17,120 bases of DNA. Origin: Spartobacteria bacterium. GTDB taxonomy: Bacteria > Verrucomicrobiota > Verrucomicrobiia > Chthoniobacterales > Chthoniobacteraceae. Positions 7,878 through 14,957 of the stretch are shown piece after piece (the first letter of the stretch is position 1; every line of letters begins with the position of its first letter). Location: assembly GCA_025350985.1 (NCBI GenBank), contig JANXWU010000075.1, forward strand, positions 1 through 17,120, read 5' to 3'. The notes below the pieces were generated by a model. That model was not told where the DNA came from. It saw nothing but the letters and a program-made list of their open reading frames with translations, and did no database searches. The position numbers were made by a program, and so were the translations under genes.

Positions 7878-9013
7878 AAGCGCTCGTCGCGCGCTGGTGT
7901 GGCCGCCTTTTTTCGCGTAAAGTCCGCCCAGTTTCCACCTACGAGTTTCCCAGCTTGATCACAACCCCGCCAGCGCTCGCCGAACTCGTGGCGCAACTCA
8001 CGCCGCTGGACCGGCTCGGCCTCGACACCGAAGCGGACAGCCTGCATTGCTACCGCGAAAAGCTTTGCCTCATCCAAATCGGCCTGTCTGACGATGACGT
8101 GCTCGTCGATCCGCTGGCCGACCTCGATCTCACGCCGCTTTTCCGTGTGCTGGAAACGCGCGAGCCGATTTTGCACGGCGCGGATTACGACCTGCGGCTG
8201 CTGCACCGCGTCGGCCACACCGGCACGCGGAGAATTTTCGACACGATGATCGCCGCGCGGCTCACTGGCGCGACGGCCTTCAGCTACTCCGCGCTCGTCG
8301 CGGAGCATTTTGGAGTGACCCTCACCAAAGGCTCGCAAAAAGCCAACTGGGCGCTGCGCCCCCTCTCGCCGGCGATGGAGCAATACGCGCGCAACGACAC
8401 GCGCTATCTTATCCCGCTCGCCGAAAAACTCGACGCGCAACTCGACCGATTAAAGCGACGCGAGTGGTTCGACCAATCGTGCGCGCGCGCCGTGGCCTCG
8501 GCCAAAATTTTGCGCGAACGCGACGAGGAAAATGCCTGGCGCATCGCCGGCAGCTCCAAGCTGGATCCACGCGAGAGCGCGATCCTGCGCGAACTCTGGC
8601 AGTGGCGCGAAAAAGAGGCGGGCGTCGTGGACAAGCCGACTTTTCACATCCTGCGCAATGAAGAACTTGTGGACGCGGCGGCGCGATTCGCGCACGGCGA
8701 CGCCGTTCAAGTTCGTCATCTGCGGGGAGGACGCGAGAAGCGATTCTTCGAGGCGGCGGAAAAAGGAATGCATCTCGACGAATCGCAGTGGCCGCAGCGG
8801 CCCCGCGGCACGCGTTCGCGGGCGACGCCGGCCGAAGAAAGACGCTGCGCCGAGCTGAAAAAAAAGCGCGATCAAGTCGCGGAGAAAATCGGTCTTGATC
8901 CTTCGCTCCTCGCGCCGCGCGCCACCTTGGAGCAGCTCGCGATGGAGGGAGATTCCGCGCTTGAAAGGCTGATGCCCTGGCAGCGCGAGCTACTCGGGCT
9001 GGGTCACGATTAG
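7874..9013 (+). CDS. rnd: Ribonuclease D-like 3'-5' exonuclease with HRDC domain
   Basis: DEDDy-family exoribonuclease, in other bacteria trimming the 3' ends of tRNA and other stable RNAs. The exonuclease domain spans about residues 22-195: LDTEAD with D51 and E53 (Exo I), GADYDLRLL with D106 (Exo II) and YARNDTRYL with Y171 and D175 (Exo III). An HRDC domain follows at about 216-285 and a second helical, HRDC-like tail at about 318-379, matching the 379-residue family length. The start is a TTG at 7874 whose last bases form the rho stop (TTGA), which implies coupled translation. A second in-frame TTG at 7955 would cut into the first strand of the domain and is less likely. The stop at 9011-9013 overlaps the stop of the gene on the other strand. 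Confidence 0.9.
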   Translation: MKALVARWCGRLFSRKVRPVSTYEFPSLITTPPALAELVAQLTPLDRLGLDTEADSLHCYREKLCLIQIGLSDDDVLVDPLADLDLTPLFRVLETREPILHGADYDLRLLHRVGHTGTRRIFDTMIAARLTGATAFSYSALVAEHFGVTLTKGSQKANWALRPLSPAMEQYARNDTRYLIPLAEKLDAQLDRLKRREWFDQSCARAVASAKILRERDEENAWRIAGSSKLDPRESAILRELWQWREKEAGVVDKPTFHILRNEELVDAAARFAHGDAVQVRHLRGGREKRFFEAAEKGMHLDESQWPQRPRGTRSRATPAEERRCAELKKKRDQVAEKIGLDPSLLAPRATLEQLAMEGDSALERLMPWQRELLGLGHD

Positions 9014-10431
9014 GCTGCAGAACCCGTGCCGCGAAAATCGGCACCGTTCAAGCCAAGAAGTTCACCCGTGCTGTCCGCGAAATGTTCCACCGGCGCGCCG
9101 ACCCGCGTGAGCATGGAGCGATAGAGATTCGCGAGCGGCGTGTTCTTTTCGCACACGACGTGCCGCCCCGTCGCGAGCGTGCCGCCGCCGCGTCCGGCGA
9201 GAACGAGCGGGAGGTTGTGCGGATTGTGCGCGTTGCCATCGCGCATTCCGGCGCCGAAGAGCAGCATCGTGTTATCGAGCAGCGTGCGGTCGCCTTCGCG
9301 CATCGATTTCATTTTGCCGATGAGATACGCGAACTGCTCCAAGTGCCACGTGTTGATGCGCTGATATTGCGCGAGCTTTTCCGGGTCGTTTTCGTGATGC
9401 GAAATCTGGTGATGCGCGCCTTTCACGCCGTCGAGGAAGGAAAAATTCCGCGCGCTCACGGCGTTGCCGAACATGAACGTCGAGACGCGCGTCGAGTCGG
9501 TCCAGAATGCCAGCGCGATCAGGTCGAGCATGAGCCGGACGTGCTCGGTGTGGTTGCCGTGGCGCTCGCTCACCCGCGCGGGATCGCTGTAGGCATCGAC
9601 GCGCGCGCCCAGTTCCTTGATCGCCTTTTCCGCGAGCGGATCGCTGCGCACGGTTTCGTGCTGGCGCTTCGCGTCGAACTCGATCCGCGTCTCGACGGCG
9701 CGCACGGAGTCAAGGTATTCGCCGAGCTTCGCCTGATCGTCGCGGCCGAGTTTTTTCTGCAAACGTTTTGCGTCTTCCAAAACAAGATCGATCACGCTGC
9801 GATCACGCGCGGCGTCGGCTTTGCGGCCGCTGGGGTTCGGTCGAAACAAACGGTCGAACGCGAGTTTCGGATTGATCTCTTTCGCGAGCGGGGTCGTCGG
9901 CGTGCCCCACGCGATGTGCGCCCCATAAAGTTGCGTGTAGCCGACGTTCACATCGACCCCGGTCGCTGGCGGCTCAACGCCGAGTTCGAGCGACGGCAAC
10001 CGCGTCAGATGCCCGATGCGTTTGGCGGCGACTTGATCCATCGACACGCCGCCGCTGCGCAAGTCGCTGCCGCTCGTGCGCGTGATCGTCGTGCCGGTGA
10101 GGAAGCCGCCCGTTTTCACATAATGCCCGTCGCCGGTGTCGCTCGCCTTGTTCCAAAGCTCCGTGAGCACGAGGAGGTCTTCCTGAAAATCCGCGAGCGG
10201 CTGGAGGATCGGCGACAGCTCCCAATCGCCGCCCGCACCCTGCGGCGTCCACGCGTGCGGGTTCACGCCGTTGGGCATGTAAAGCACGCCCATCCGCACC
10301 GGCGCGCCGGTTTTGTTTGCGCTGTTCGCGAGCGCGGTCAAAGGCCGCATCGCTTCGAGCAGCGGCAGGCTCATCGACACGCCGATGCCCTTGAGCAGCG
10401 TGCGGCGGGAGATTTCGAGTTTGGAATTCAT
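9010..10431 (-). CDS. DUF1552 family protein, Tat-exported
   Basis: This 473-residue protein begins MNSKLEISRRTLLKG followed by a hydrophobic stretch, a twin-arginine export signal that in this family reads SRRxFLxG...LPLLEAM. I reject a start at 10473 because the 14 extra residues are encoded by a dispersed repeat. The mature part has the family's VLYMPNGVNPHAWTP (about 50-63) and later the histidine-rich stretch KGAHHQISHHEND, RINTWHLEQFAYLIGKM and the MRDGNAHNPHNLPLVLAG segment near the C-terminus. DUF1552 proteins are very common in Planctomycetes and Verrucomicrobia and are usually next to a DUF1587/1592/1588/1585 cytochrome, as here. The substrate and reaction are unknown to me; the fold has been likened to sulfatase/phosphatase-type proteins, which I cannot confirm from sequence. 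It is the last gene of the minus-strand block, and its stop overlaps that of the RNase D gene by four bases. Confidence 0.9.
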   Translation of the reverse strand: MNSKLEISRRTLLKGIGVSMSLPLLEAMRPLTALANSANKTGAPVRMGVLYMPNGVNPHAWTPQGAGGDWELSPILQPLADFQEDLLVLTELWNKASDTGDGHYVKTGGFLTGTTITRTSGSDLRSGGVSMDQVAAKRIGHLTRLPSLELGVEPPATGVDVNVGYTQLYGAHIAWGTPTTPLAKEINPKLAFDRLFRPNPSGRKADAARDRSVIDLVLEDAKRLQKKLGRDDQAKLGEYLDSVRAVETRIEFDAKRQHETVRSDPLAEKAIKELGARVDAYSDPARVSERHGNHTEHVRLMLDLIALAFWTDSTRVSTFMFGNAVSARNFSFLDGVKGAHHQISHHENDPEKLAQYQRINTWHLEQFAYLIGKMKSMREGDRTLLDNTMLLFGAGMRDGNAHNPHNLPLVLAGRGGGTLATGRHVVCEKNTPLANLYRSMLTRVGAPVEHFADSTGELLGLNGADFRGTGSAA

Positions 10432-10440
10432 TTTACAAAA

Positions 10441-10470
10441 CGTGTCATTCTGAGCGCAGCGAAGAATCTC
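10441..10470. repeat. Short dispersed REP-like repeat (VILSAAKNL type)
   Basis: GTCATTCTGAGCGCAGCGAA followed by GAATCTC is a copy of a REP-like sequence that is widespread in high-GC bacterial genomes and is often mistranslated as HSERSEES or VILSEAKNL at protein ends. ATTCT and AGAAT arms (10446-10450 and 10462-10466) can pair. It sits about ten bases upstream of the DUF1552 start, within the presumed polycistronic message. The copy number in the genome cannot be seen from one window. Confidence 0.7.
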
Positions 10471-10497
10471 CATTTAATGTTCGCGCGGAAACTCTCG

Positions 10498-11046
10498 TTA
10501 GCACGTCATTCCGAGTCTCGTTGCACAGACTTTCAGAGCGTCGCGCCAGAAGTCAGTGCCAAGTATGCAAACCTGCACTTCGACAGGCAATGTCTCCGCG
10601 TCTATCCCATCAAGGACTTGCCAGAGCGTGCAAGGTCCCACCTTTTCCTCGGTCGATTGAAAGAACTCCAGAGAATCTCGTCCCGCCGGCGCGAGTTGTT
10701 GAGGAGCATTTCGATAAAAGACTTTGATTTCATTTAGCCGTTGGATCGCGAGGTCACGGTTAATGGAGACCGTTTTCATTACAGCCTTCAAAATTTGAAG
10801 CAGGGCTCTTTTGTGTTCATGTCGAGCAAGCGAATCGGACAAAGCGCGGCAAAGGAAAACGTGTTCTGGAATGCGGCTCCATTGTTCTTCTCCTGCTCGA
10901 CAAACGAGAGCATCAGAGCGTAGGGCGCCTTTTTCAGCCCGGTGACATACATCGACGAGTGACATCGGTCCGTGTATTTGCGCGTCTTGTAAGAAATAAA
11001 ACCAATCAACTGTGTCCCCGCCGTGAATATTCTCTTGGATATTCAT
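10498..11046 (-). CDS. GYF_2-domain protein of unknown function
   Basis: The 182-residue protein starts at ATG 11046, which overlaps the stop of the upstream cytochrome gene (ATGA), supporting both the start and translational coupling. Residues 14-60 form a GYF_2 domain: WFYFLQDAQIHGPMSLVDV, EKGALRSDALV and the closing EEQWSRI, with the W15/Y17, G26-P27 and W56 pattern. GYF_2 domains are often found at the ends of bacterial membrane proteins, where they are thought to bind partner peptides. The rest (61-182) is cysteine-containing, mixed helical and matches nothing I recognise; there is no signal peptide or membrane helix. The last roughly 13 residues are encoded by a dispersed repeat, so the original C-terminus may have been replaced. 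Base composition is lower in GC than neighbours (43-52% in the sections I counted), which suggests recent acquisition. Confidence 0.72.
   Translation of the reverse strand: MNIQENIHGGDTVDWFYFLQDAQIHGPMSLVDVCHRAEKGALRSDALVCRAGEEQWSRIPEHVFLCRALSDSLARHEHKRALLQILKAVMKTVSINRDLAIQRLNEIKVFYRNAPQQLAPAGRDSLEFFQSTEEKVGPCTLWQVLDGIDAETLPVEVQVCILGTDFWRDALKVCATRLGMTC
10503..10542. repeat. Composite short repeat (GTCATTCCGAG plus CTDFQSV type)
   Basis: GTCATTCCGAG at 10505-10515 resembles the left end of the repeat at 10443 and runs straight into GCACAGACTTTCAGAGCGTC at 10523-10542, whose translation CTDFQSV is a familiar tag of dispersed repeats in Verrucomicrobia and Planctomycetes genomes. It encodes the C-terminal tail of the GYF_2 protein on the minus strand. 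Assignment to repeat families rests on recognition, not on a count of copies. Confidence 0.55.
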
Positions 11047-12926
11047 TTCACCGCGATCCCATCGCTCCCGCGACGATATTGAAACGGATAACTGTTCACG
11101 ATCGCGAGGATCAAAGTTTCGACGCGGTAATGGTCACGCGCGAGCGATTTCACGGTCTGGCGCATGAGCGGCGCGTCGTAAAACTCCAGCCCGCGATTGA
11201 GCGCGTAGGCAAACATTTTTTCGGTGACCGTCCGCGCGAACTCGTCCTTGCGCGCGAGCAGCAGCTTCTTCAACTCCGCGGGGCCGGCGAACTTTTCGCC
11301 CGTCACCAGTTCGCCCGCCGCATCGACCGGCTGACCGGCCAACTCCGTGCGCCACGCGCCGATCCCGTCGAAATTTTCCAGCCCAAACCCGAGCGGGTCC
11401 ATGCGCTTGTGGCAGCTCGCGCAGGTCGCGTCGGCGCGATGTTTTTCAAAACGCTGGCGGAACGTGAGCCCGTCCTTCGGCTTGTCGCTCGCCGAGAGCG
11501 TCTTCACCGTCGGCGGCGGGGGCGGCGGAGGCGAGTCGAGGATTTCCTCGAGCACCCACTTGCCGCGCAGCACCGGACTCGTGCGCTGCGGGTATGAGGT
11601 GAGCGTGAGCACCGCACCCATGCCGAGCACGCCGCCGCGATTGCGATCAGCGAGCTTCACCCGTTGCAACGCGTCGCCCTTCACGCCGTCGATGCCGTAA
11701 TGCCGCGCGAGCGTTTCGTTCACGAAGGCGTAATCGCAGTCGAGCAAATCCATCAGGCTGCCGTTGTCGCGCAGCAGCGCCTGAAAAAATTCGACCGGCT
11801 CTGCCATCATCGCGTCGCGCAGCGCGGGCGTGAAATTTGGAAACTTGCCGCGGTCGGGCACCGCCGTCGTTTTTAACTCGCGCACGCGCAGCCATTGGCC
11901 GGCGAAGCTCTCCGCGAAATCGCGCGCCTTCGCGTCGCGCAACATCCGGCGGACCTGTGCGGCAAGCGTCTTTGGATCGTGCAGCTTTTTCTCGTCCGCG
12001 GCGCGAAACAATTCTTCATCCGGCATCGACGACCAAAGGAAATACGAGAGCCGGCTTGCGAGTGCATAGTCGTCGAGCGGTGCCGCGGTGCTGGTCACGG
12101 CGGGCTCGACGCGGAAAAGAAAATTCGGTGACGCCAGCGCGACCCGCAGCGCTAGCTTCACCGCGTTGTCGAACGATTCCCCGCGCTGGTCCGACCGCTT
12201 GAACAGCGTCATGAGCGCGTCAGTTTCCCCTCCCTCGACCGGCCGCCGCCACGCGCGCCGCGCGAACTCGCCAAGAAGTTTCCGCGCCGCCGCCTCCTTC
12301 GTCGTCGCGCCGTCGGGGCGCGCGGTGAAGATGCGCTCCGGCTTCGCCTTTTCCAAAACGTCGCCCGCCGCGGCGAGATATTGCTCCATCAAAACCGGTG
12401 GCACGAACAGCGTCGCGGAGTTGTTATCGAAGCCGCCGCCCCCGCCGCCGTCGGGTGGGAACTGGTCGGCGGGGCGTGTGTCCACGCCCAGCAGATCGCG
12501 GATTGTGTTGTTATATTCGAGGCGGCTGAGCCGGTGCAGCGGCGCGCGGCCTGGATCGCGCGGCACCGCCGAGTCGTCCTCGAAGGCGTGCTGAATCCAC
12601 GCGACGATCCGCCCGCGTTCGGCATCGGTCGGCTGCGGCTTGTCGTCGGGCGGCATCTCCTCGTCGCGGAGCTGCACGAGCACCTTCTCCCAAGTGCGCG
12701 GCTCGTGGTAAAACGCCGCGCGGTTGCGGAACTGCTCCATGTTCACGCCGCCCTTTTGCTTCTGCGCGTTGTGGCACTTGAAGCAGTGCTTTTCGAGCAG
12801 AGGCCGGATGTCTTTTTCAAAAACCGCATCGTCCGCGCCCGCACGGGCGACGAAGGCGAGCACGCAAATGCCGCGCGTGAGCCATCCGGCGCGGAGAAAA
12901 TGGCGTGTGCGTGTCGCTATCTTCAT
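11043..12926 (-). CDS. Secreted cytochrome c-type protein (PSCyt1-DUF1587-1595-1592-1588-1585)
   Basis: This 627-residue protein has a signal peptide (about 1-31). The planctomycete cytochrome c domain has heme-binding CFKCH (C48, C51, H52) and MPPDDKPQP, with M91 a candidate axial ligand. DUF1587 follows (about 130-195, HRLSRLEYNNTIRDLLGV), then DUF1595 (about 210-275), DUF1592 (about 283-410, LASRLSYFLWSSMPDEEL), DUF1588 (about 428-525) with a second heme site CASCH (C502, C505, H506), and DUF1585 (about 545-620, KMFAYALNRGLEF...VETLILAIVNS). The proline run at 466-472 is a known trait of DUF1588 proteins. Two heme sites imply electron transfer outside the cytoplasmic membrane, but the substrate is unknown. 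Its usual partner, DUF1552, lies downstream, here separated by the GYF_2 gene. It starts 12 bases after the toxin-like gene. Confidence 0.93.
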   Translation of the reverse strand: MKIATRTRHFLRAGWLTRGICVLAFVARAGADDAVFEKDIRPLLEKHCFKCHNAQKQKGGVNMEQFRNRAAFYHEPRTWEKVLVQLRDEEMPPDDKPQPTDAERGRIVAWIQHAFEDDSAVPRDPGRAPLHRLSRLEYNNTIRDLLGVDTRPADQFPPDGGGGGGFDNNSATLFVPPVLMEQYLAAAGDVLEKAKPERIFTARPDGATTKEAAARKLLGEFARRAWRRPVEGGETDALMTLFKRSDQRGESFDNAVKLALRVALASPNFLFRVEPAVTSTAAPLDDYALASRLSYFLWSSMPDEELFRAADEKKLHDPKTLAAQVRRMLRDAKARDFAESFAGQWLRVRELKTTAVPDRGKFPNFTPALRDAMMAEPVEFFQALLRDNGSLMDLLDCDYAFVNETLARHYGIDGVKGDALQRVKLADRNRGGVLGMGAVLTLTSYPQRTSPVLRGKWVLEEILDSPPPPPPPTVKTLSASDKPKDGLTFRQRFEKHRADATCASCHKRMDPLGFGLENFDGIGAWRTELAGQPVDAAGELVTGEKFAGPAELKKLLLARKDEFARTVTEKMFAYALNRGLEFYDAPLMRQTVKSLARDHYRVETLILAIVNSYPFQYRRGSDGIAVK

Positions 12927-12938
12927 CGAAAAAATGTC

Positions 12939-13292
12939 TTATGCGTGAACGGTCAGCCCGCTGCGGTCGATCTCCACGAAGGAATGAGCCGAAAGCGCAT
13001 TCACAATCAGTGGAAGATTGGCGCGAAAAATCGCGAGCAAATCGTCGTTCGGGATATTGCCAGCCGTTACGAACAGCAACTTCGGCGGAAGCCCGCGCAA
13101 AAGAAACGAATCCACAAAATCCCCATCCTTCGTCACCAACACCATCTGCCCGCCCGATGCCAAATGGCGCAGCCTCTCGTCGGGCGTGCGGTTTTTCTCC
13201 GGTAAATCCAGCGTGTGCAGCGCATCGTGTCCGAGCGATTCCAACAGCCTCGAAAGCCTGCGGGGCAATTGGGCATCCACTAGAAAGTTCAC
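12939..13292 (-). CDS. DUF5615 PIN-like protein, probable toxin
   Basis: This 117-residue protein belongs to the DUF5615 family of PIN-like proteins. The N-terminal strand carries LVDAQLP with D6, and TKDGDFVDS (residues 54-62) carries D56 and D58, acidic residues that in PIN-type nucleases bind the metal. By family it would be an RNA-cleaving toxin controlled by the DUF433 protein encoded just before it; that activity is inferred from the pairing. The start is GTG at 13292, overlapping the DUF433 stop (GTGA), which is typical for coupled antitoxin-toxin genes. GC content is about 53% in the parts counted, below the surrounding genes. The gene ends 12 bases before the cytochrome start, so both may share a transcript. 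Confidence 0.83.
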   Translation of the reverse strand: MNFLVDAQLPRRLSRLLESLGHDALHTLDLPEKNRTPDERLRHLASGGQMVLVTKDGDFVDSFLLRGLPPKLLFVTAGNIPNDDLLAIFRANLPLIVNALSAHSFVEIDRSGLTVHA

Positions 13293-13525
13293 GCCGTCAA
13301 AGCAACCCGTTTGGTGTCGCTCAACCGCGCCGCGTATGCCAGCGCGGCCAGCAAGTCTTCACGCTCCAAGTCCTCGTAATCTGCCAGAATCGCTTCCGTG
13401 GTCATCCCGCTGCTCAGAAGTTCCAGCAGCATGGAAACCGGATAACGCAGCCCGCGCACGCAAGGCTTGCCGTGGCAAATCTCCGAGTTGACGGTGATAC
13501 GCTTGAGCAATTCCTCTGTGGACAT
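13289..13525 (-). CDS. DUF433 protein, probable antitoxin
   Basis: At 78 residues this is a complete DUF433 protein: RITVNSEICHGKPCVRGLR (residues 9-27), then PVSMLLELLSSGMTTEAIL, ADYEDLEREDLLAALAYAA. The family is a small winged or helix-turn-helix-like domain that commonly precedes DUF5615 genes, forming a type II toxin-antitoxin-like pair in which the first gene product neutralises the toxin and may repress the promoter. The ATG at 13525 is preceded by a weak GGGTAGG about nine bases upstream. The 94 bases between it and the PQQ-like gene would have to hold any private promoter; I see no convincing -35/-10 pair or operator palindrome there. Confidence 0.85.
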   Translation of the reverse strand: MSTEELLKRITVNSEICHGKPCVRGLRYPVSMLLELLSSGMTTEAILADYEDLEREDLLAALAYAARLSDTKRVALTA

Positions 13526-13619
13526 GCGGAAAACCTACCCAGCGATGCGCGACTCTCAAGTCTCATCCCGGCTCTGTCCTTCCGGTAGAAAGTAACGGGG
13601 CAGTTTTAATCTCCGCGGC

Positions 13620-14864
13620 TCACTGTCCCTTCACGTCGTAGCAGTAGATCAAATCCTGATCGCGCAGGTAGAGCTTGCCGTTGGAGATGACGGGGTGCGT
13701 CCAGATGCGGCCTTGCGCACTGCGGATCGTCGTCTGCGGATCGAGCTTGAAGCGGCCGTGTTCGTTCCAGCCTTTCGGTGACGCCTCGATGAGCGCGACG
13801 GCACCGCTGGTTTCTTCGAGGCAGTAAAGCATTCCGTCCGCGCAACCGACCGCGCCTTTGCCGAGGTTCTTGCTCGCCCAGACTTCGTTGCCGGTCGCGA
13901 AATCCTGGCACGTCCAACCCGGTCCGTCGGAGTGGCCGTAGAGTTTGTCGCCAACGAGAATCACGCCGCCGTGATGGTTCTTCATCACCTTGTTTTCAAA
14001 AACTTTTTCCACCGCGTTGTCCGCGCCGATTTTTATTTCCATGCAGCCGACGCCGTAGCCGCTGGTCACATAAACGGCGTTGCCTTTGACGATGGGCGTC
14101 GGGATGACGGCGGTCTTGCCGGGCCACTCGGCGCGCCAGAGTTGCTTGCCGTCTTTCGCCGAAACGCCGACGACACTTTGCTGTGTGAGTTGCACGAACT
14201 GATGCACGCCGTTGATGTCCGCCGGGACCAGCGAGGCGTATTGCGCGCCGTCGGTGAATTCGGTGGATTGCCAGGCGAGCACGCCGGTCATTTTGTCGAA
14301 CGCGGCGATCGCGCCCTGCTTCCCGCCGGGTGTGCAGGCGACGAGATTCCCATCGACCAGCGGCGATTCCGTGTAGCCCCAGCCGGGCGTCTTGCCGCCG
14401 AGTTCGGCCATCGTTTTTTGCCAGAGGATTTTCCCGTCCTTCACGCTGGCGCAGACCAGCGTGCCTTTGCCGCTGAGGGCATAGACGCGGTCGGCATCGA
14501 CCGTGGGCGTGCCGCGCGGGCCGTCGCCCCAGTTGTTGGGCAAAATTTCCGCGAGCGGCGTCGCCCAGATTTCCTTGCCGGTGTCGGCCTTGAGCGCGAG
14601 CAACACCTCTTTCTCGTCGCGCGTGCCGAGGGTGAAAAGCCAGCCGTTCACGACCGAGAAACCGGAGTATCCCTTGCCCGCTTCCTTATAAAGCCAGACC
14701 TGCTTCGGCCCTTCCGCCGGCCATTGTTTCAGCAGGCCGGTTTCCGGGGAAATATCCGTGCGATCCGCGCCGCGAAATTGCGGCCAGTCTGCAGCCGGAA
14801 TGGAGATGGGAAAGCTCGTCGCCGTGAGCAAAGCCAGCAGGAGCGAAGGCGCGTGTTTGTTCAT
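13620..14864 (-). CDS. Secreted PQQ-binding-like beta-propeller protein
   Basis: At 414 residues, this starts at ATG 14864, chosen because it gives a signal peptide (about 1-24, cut near IPAADWPQF); the longer open frame to 15224 is antisense to coaB. The mature N-terminus ADWPQFRGADRTD is characteristic of the outer-membrane or periplasmic PQQ-like propellers of Planctomycetes and Verrucomicrobia. Repeated blades end in patterns such as ALKADTGKEIW, SVKDGKILW, AFDKMTGVLAW, SAKDGKQLW and DFATGNEVW, giving about seven or eight blades. Such proteins may be quinoprotein-like or simply scaffolds; no catalytic set is evident, so enzymatic activity is not claimed. It is the first gene of the minus block and is divergent from coaB. 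A weak promoter-like pair (14899-14904 and 14876-14881, 17 apart) lies just upstream but is not convincing. Confidence 0.88.
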   Translation of the reverse strand: MNKHAPSLLLALLTATSFPISIPAADWPQFRGADRTDISPETGLLKQWPAEGPKQVWLYKEAGKGYSGFSVVNGWLFTLGTRDEKEVLLALKADTGKEIWATPLAEILPNNWGDGPRGTPTVDADRVYALSGKGTLVCASVKDGKILWQKTMAELGGKTPGWGYTESPLVDGNLVACTPGGKQGAIAAFDKMTGVLAWQSTEFTDGAQYASLVPADINGVHQFVQLTQQSVVGVSAKDGKQLWRAEWPGKTAVIPTPIVKGNAVYVTSGYGVGCMEIKIGADNAVEKVFENKVMKNHHGGVILVGDKLYGHSDGPGWTCQDFATGNEVWASKNLGKGAVGCADGMLYCLEETSGAVALIEASPKGWNEHGRFKLDPQTTIRSAQGRIWTHPVISNGKLYLRDQDLIYCYDVKGQ

Positions 14865-14957
14865 AAGGGTCGCGCAGTCTATTCGAGATTTTGTCGTTTG
14901 CGAAGCGCGTGATTCCTCTCGCGACACGCCGCCGCATGCGTTTTGCTTCCACTCGAA
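14865..14957. promoter_or_regulatory. Divergent intergenic region, probable promoters for both directions
   Basis: The 93 bases lie between the starts of the minus-strand propeller gene and plus-strand coaB, so promoters for both must lie here or within coding sequence. On the minus strand TTCGCA (14904-14899) and TAGACT (14881-14876) are spaced by 17 bases but match the consensus only 4 of 6 each. I find no pair on the plus strand and no clear operator. Confidence 0.35.

Noticed and set aside
10432..10473. Upstream start for the DUF1552 protein
   Set aside because: The 14 extra residues (MEILRCAQNDTFCK) are encoded by the REP-like repeat and would displace the twin-arginine signal from the N-terminus.
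9082..10737. A 551-codon plus-strand frame opposite the DUF1552 gene
   Set aside because: The product is arginine/histidine-rich shadow sequence; its only familiar parts (VILSAAKNL, CTDFQSV) are translated dispersed repeats.
13526..13619. Terminator or antitoxin operator between the PQQ-like gene and DUF433
   Set aside because: Only trivial four-base inverted pairs (such as GACT/AGTC near 13551-13562) are present, with no T-tract or longer palindrome.
14876..14904. Sigma70-like promoter for the minus-strand propeller gene
   Set aside because: Spacing is 17 but both hexamers match only 4 of 6 and the leader would be about four bases; too weak to annotate as a separate site.
13932..14912. A 326-codon plus-strand frame opposite the PQQ-like gene
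   Set aside because: The minus-strand protein has a signal peptide and repeated propeller motifs; the plus-strand frame has no domain and the usual antisense composition.
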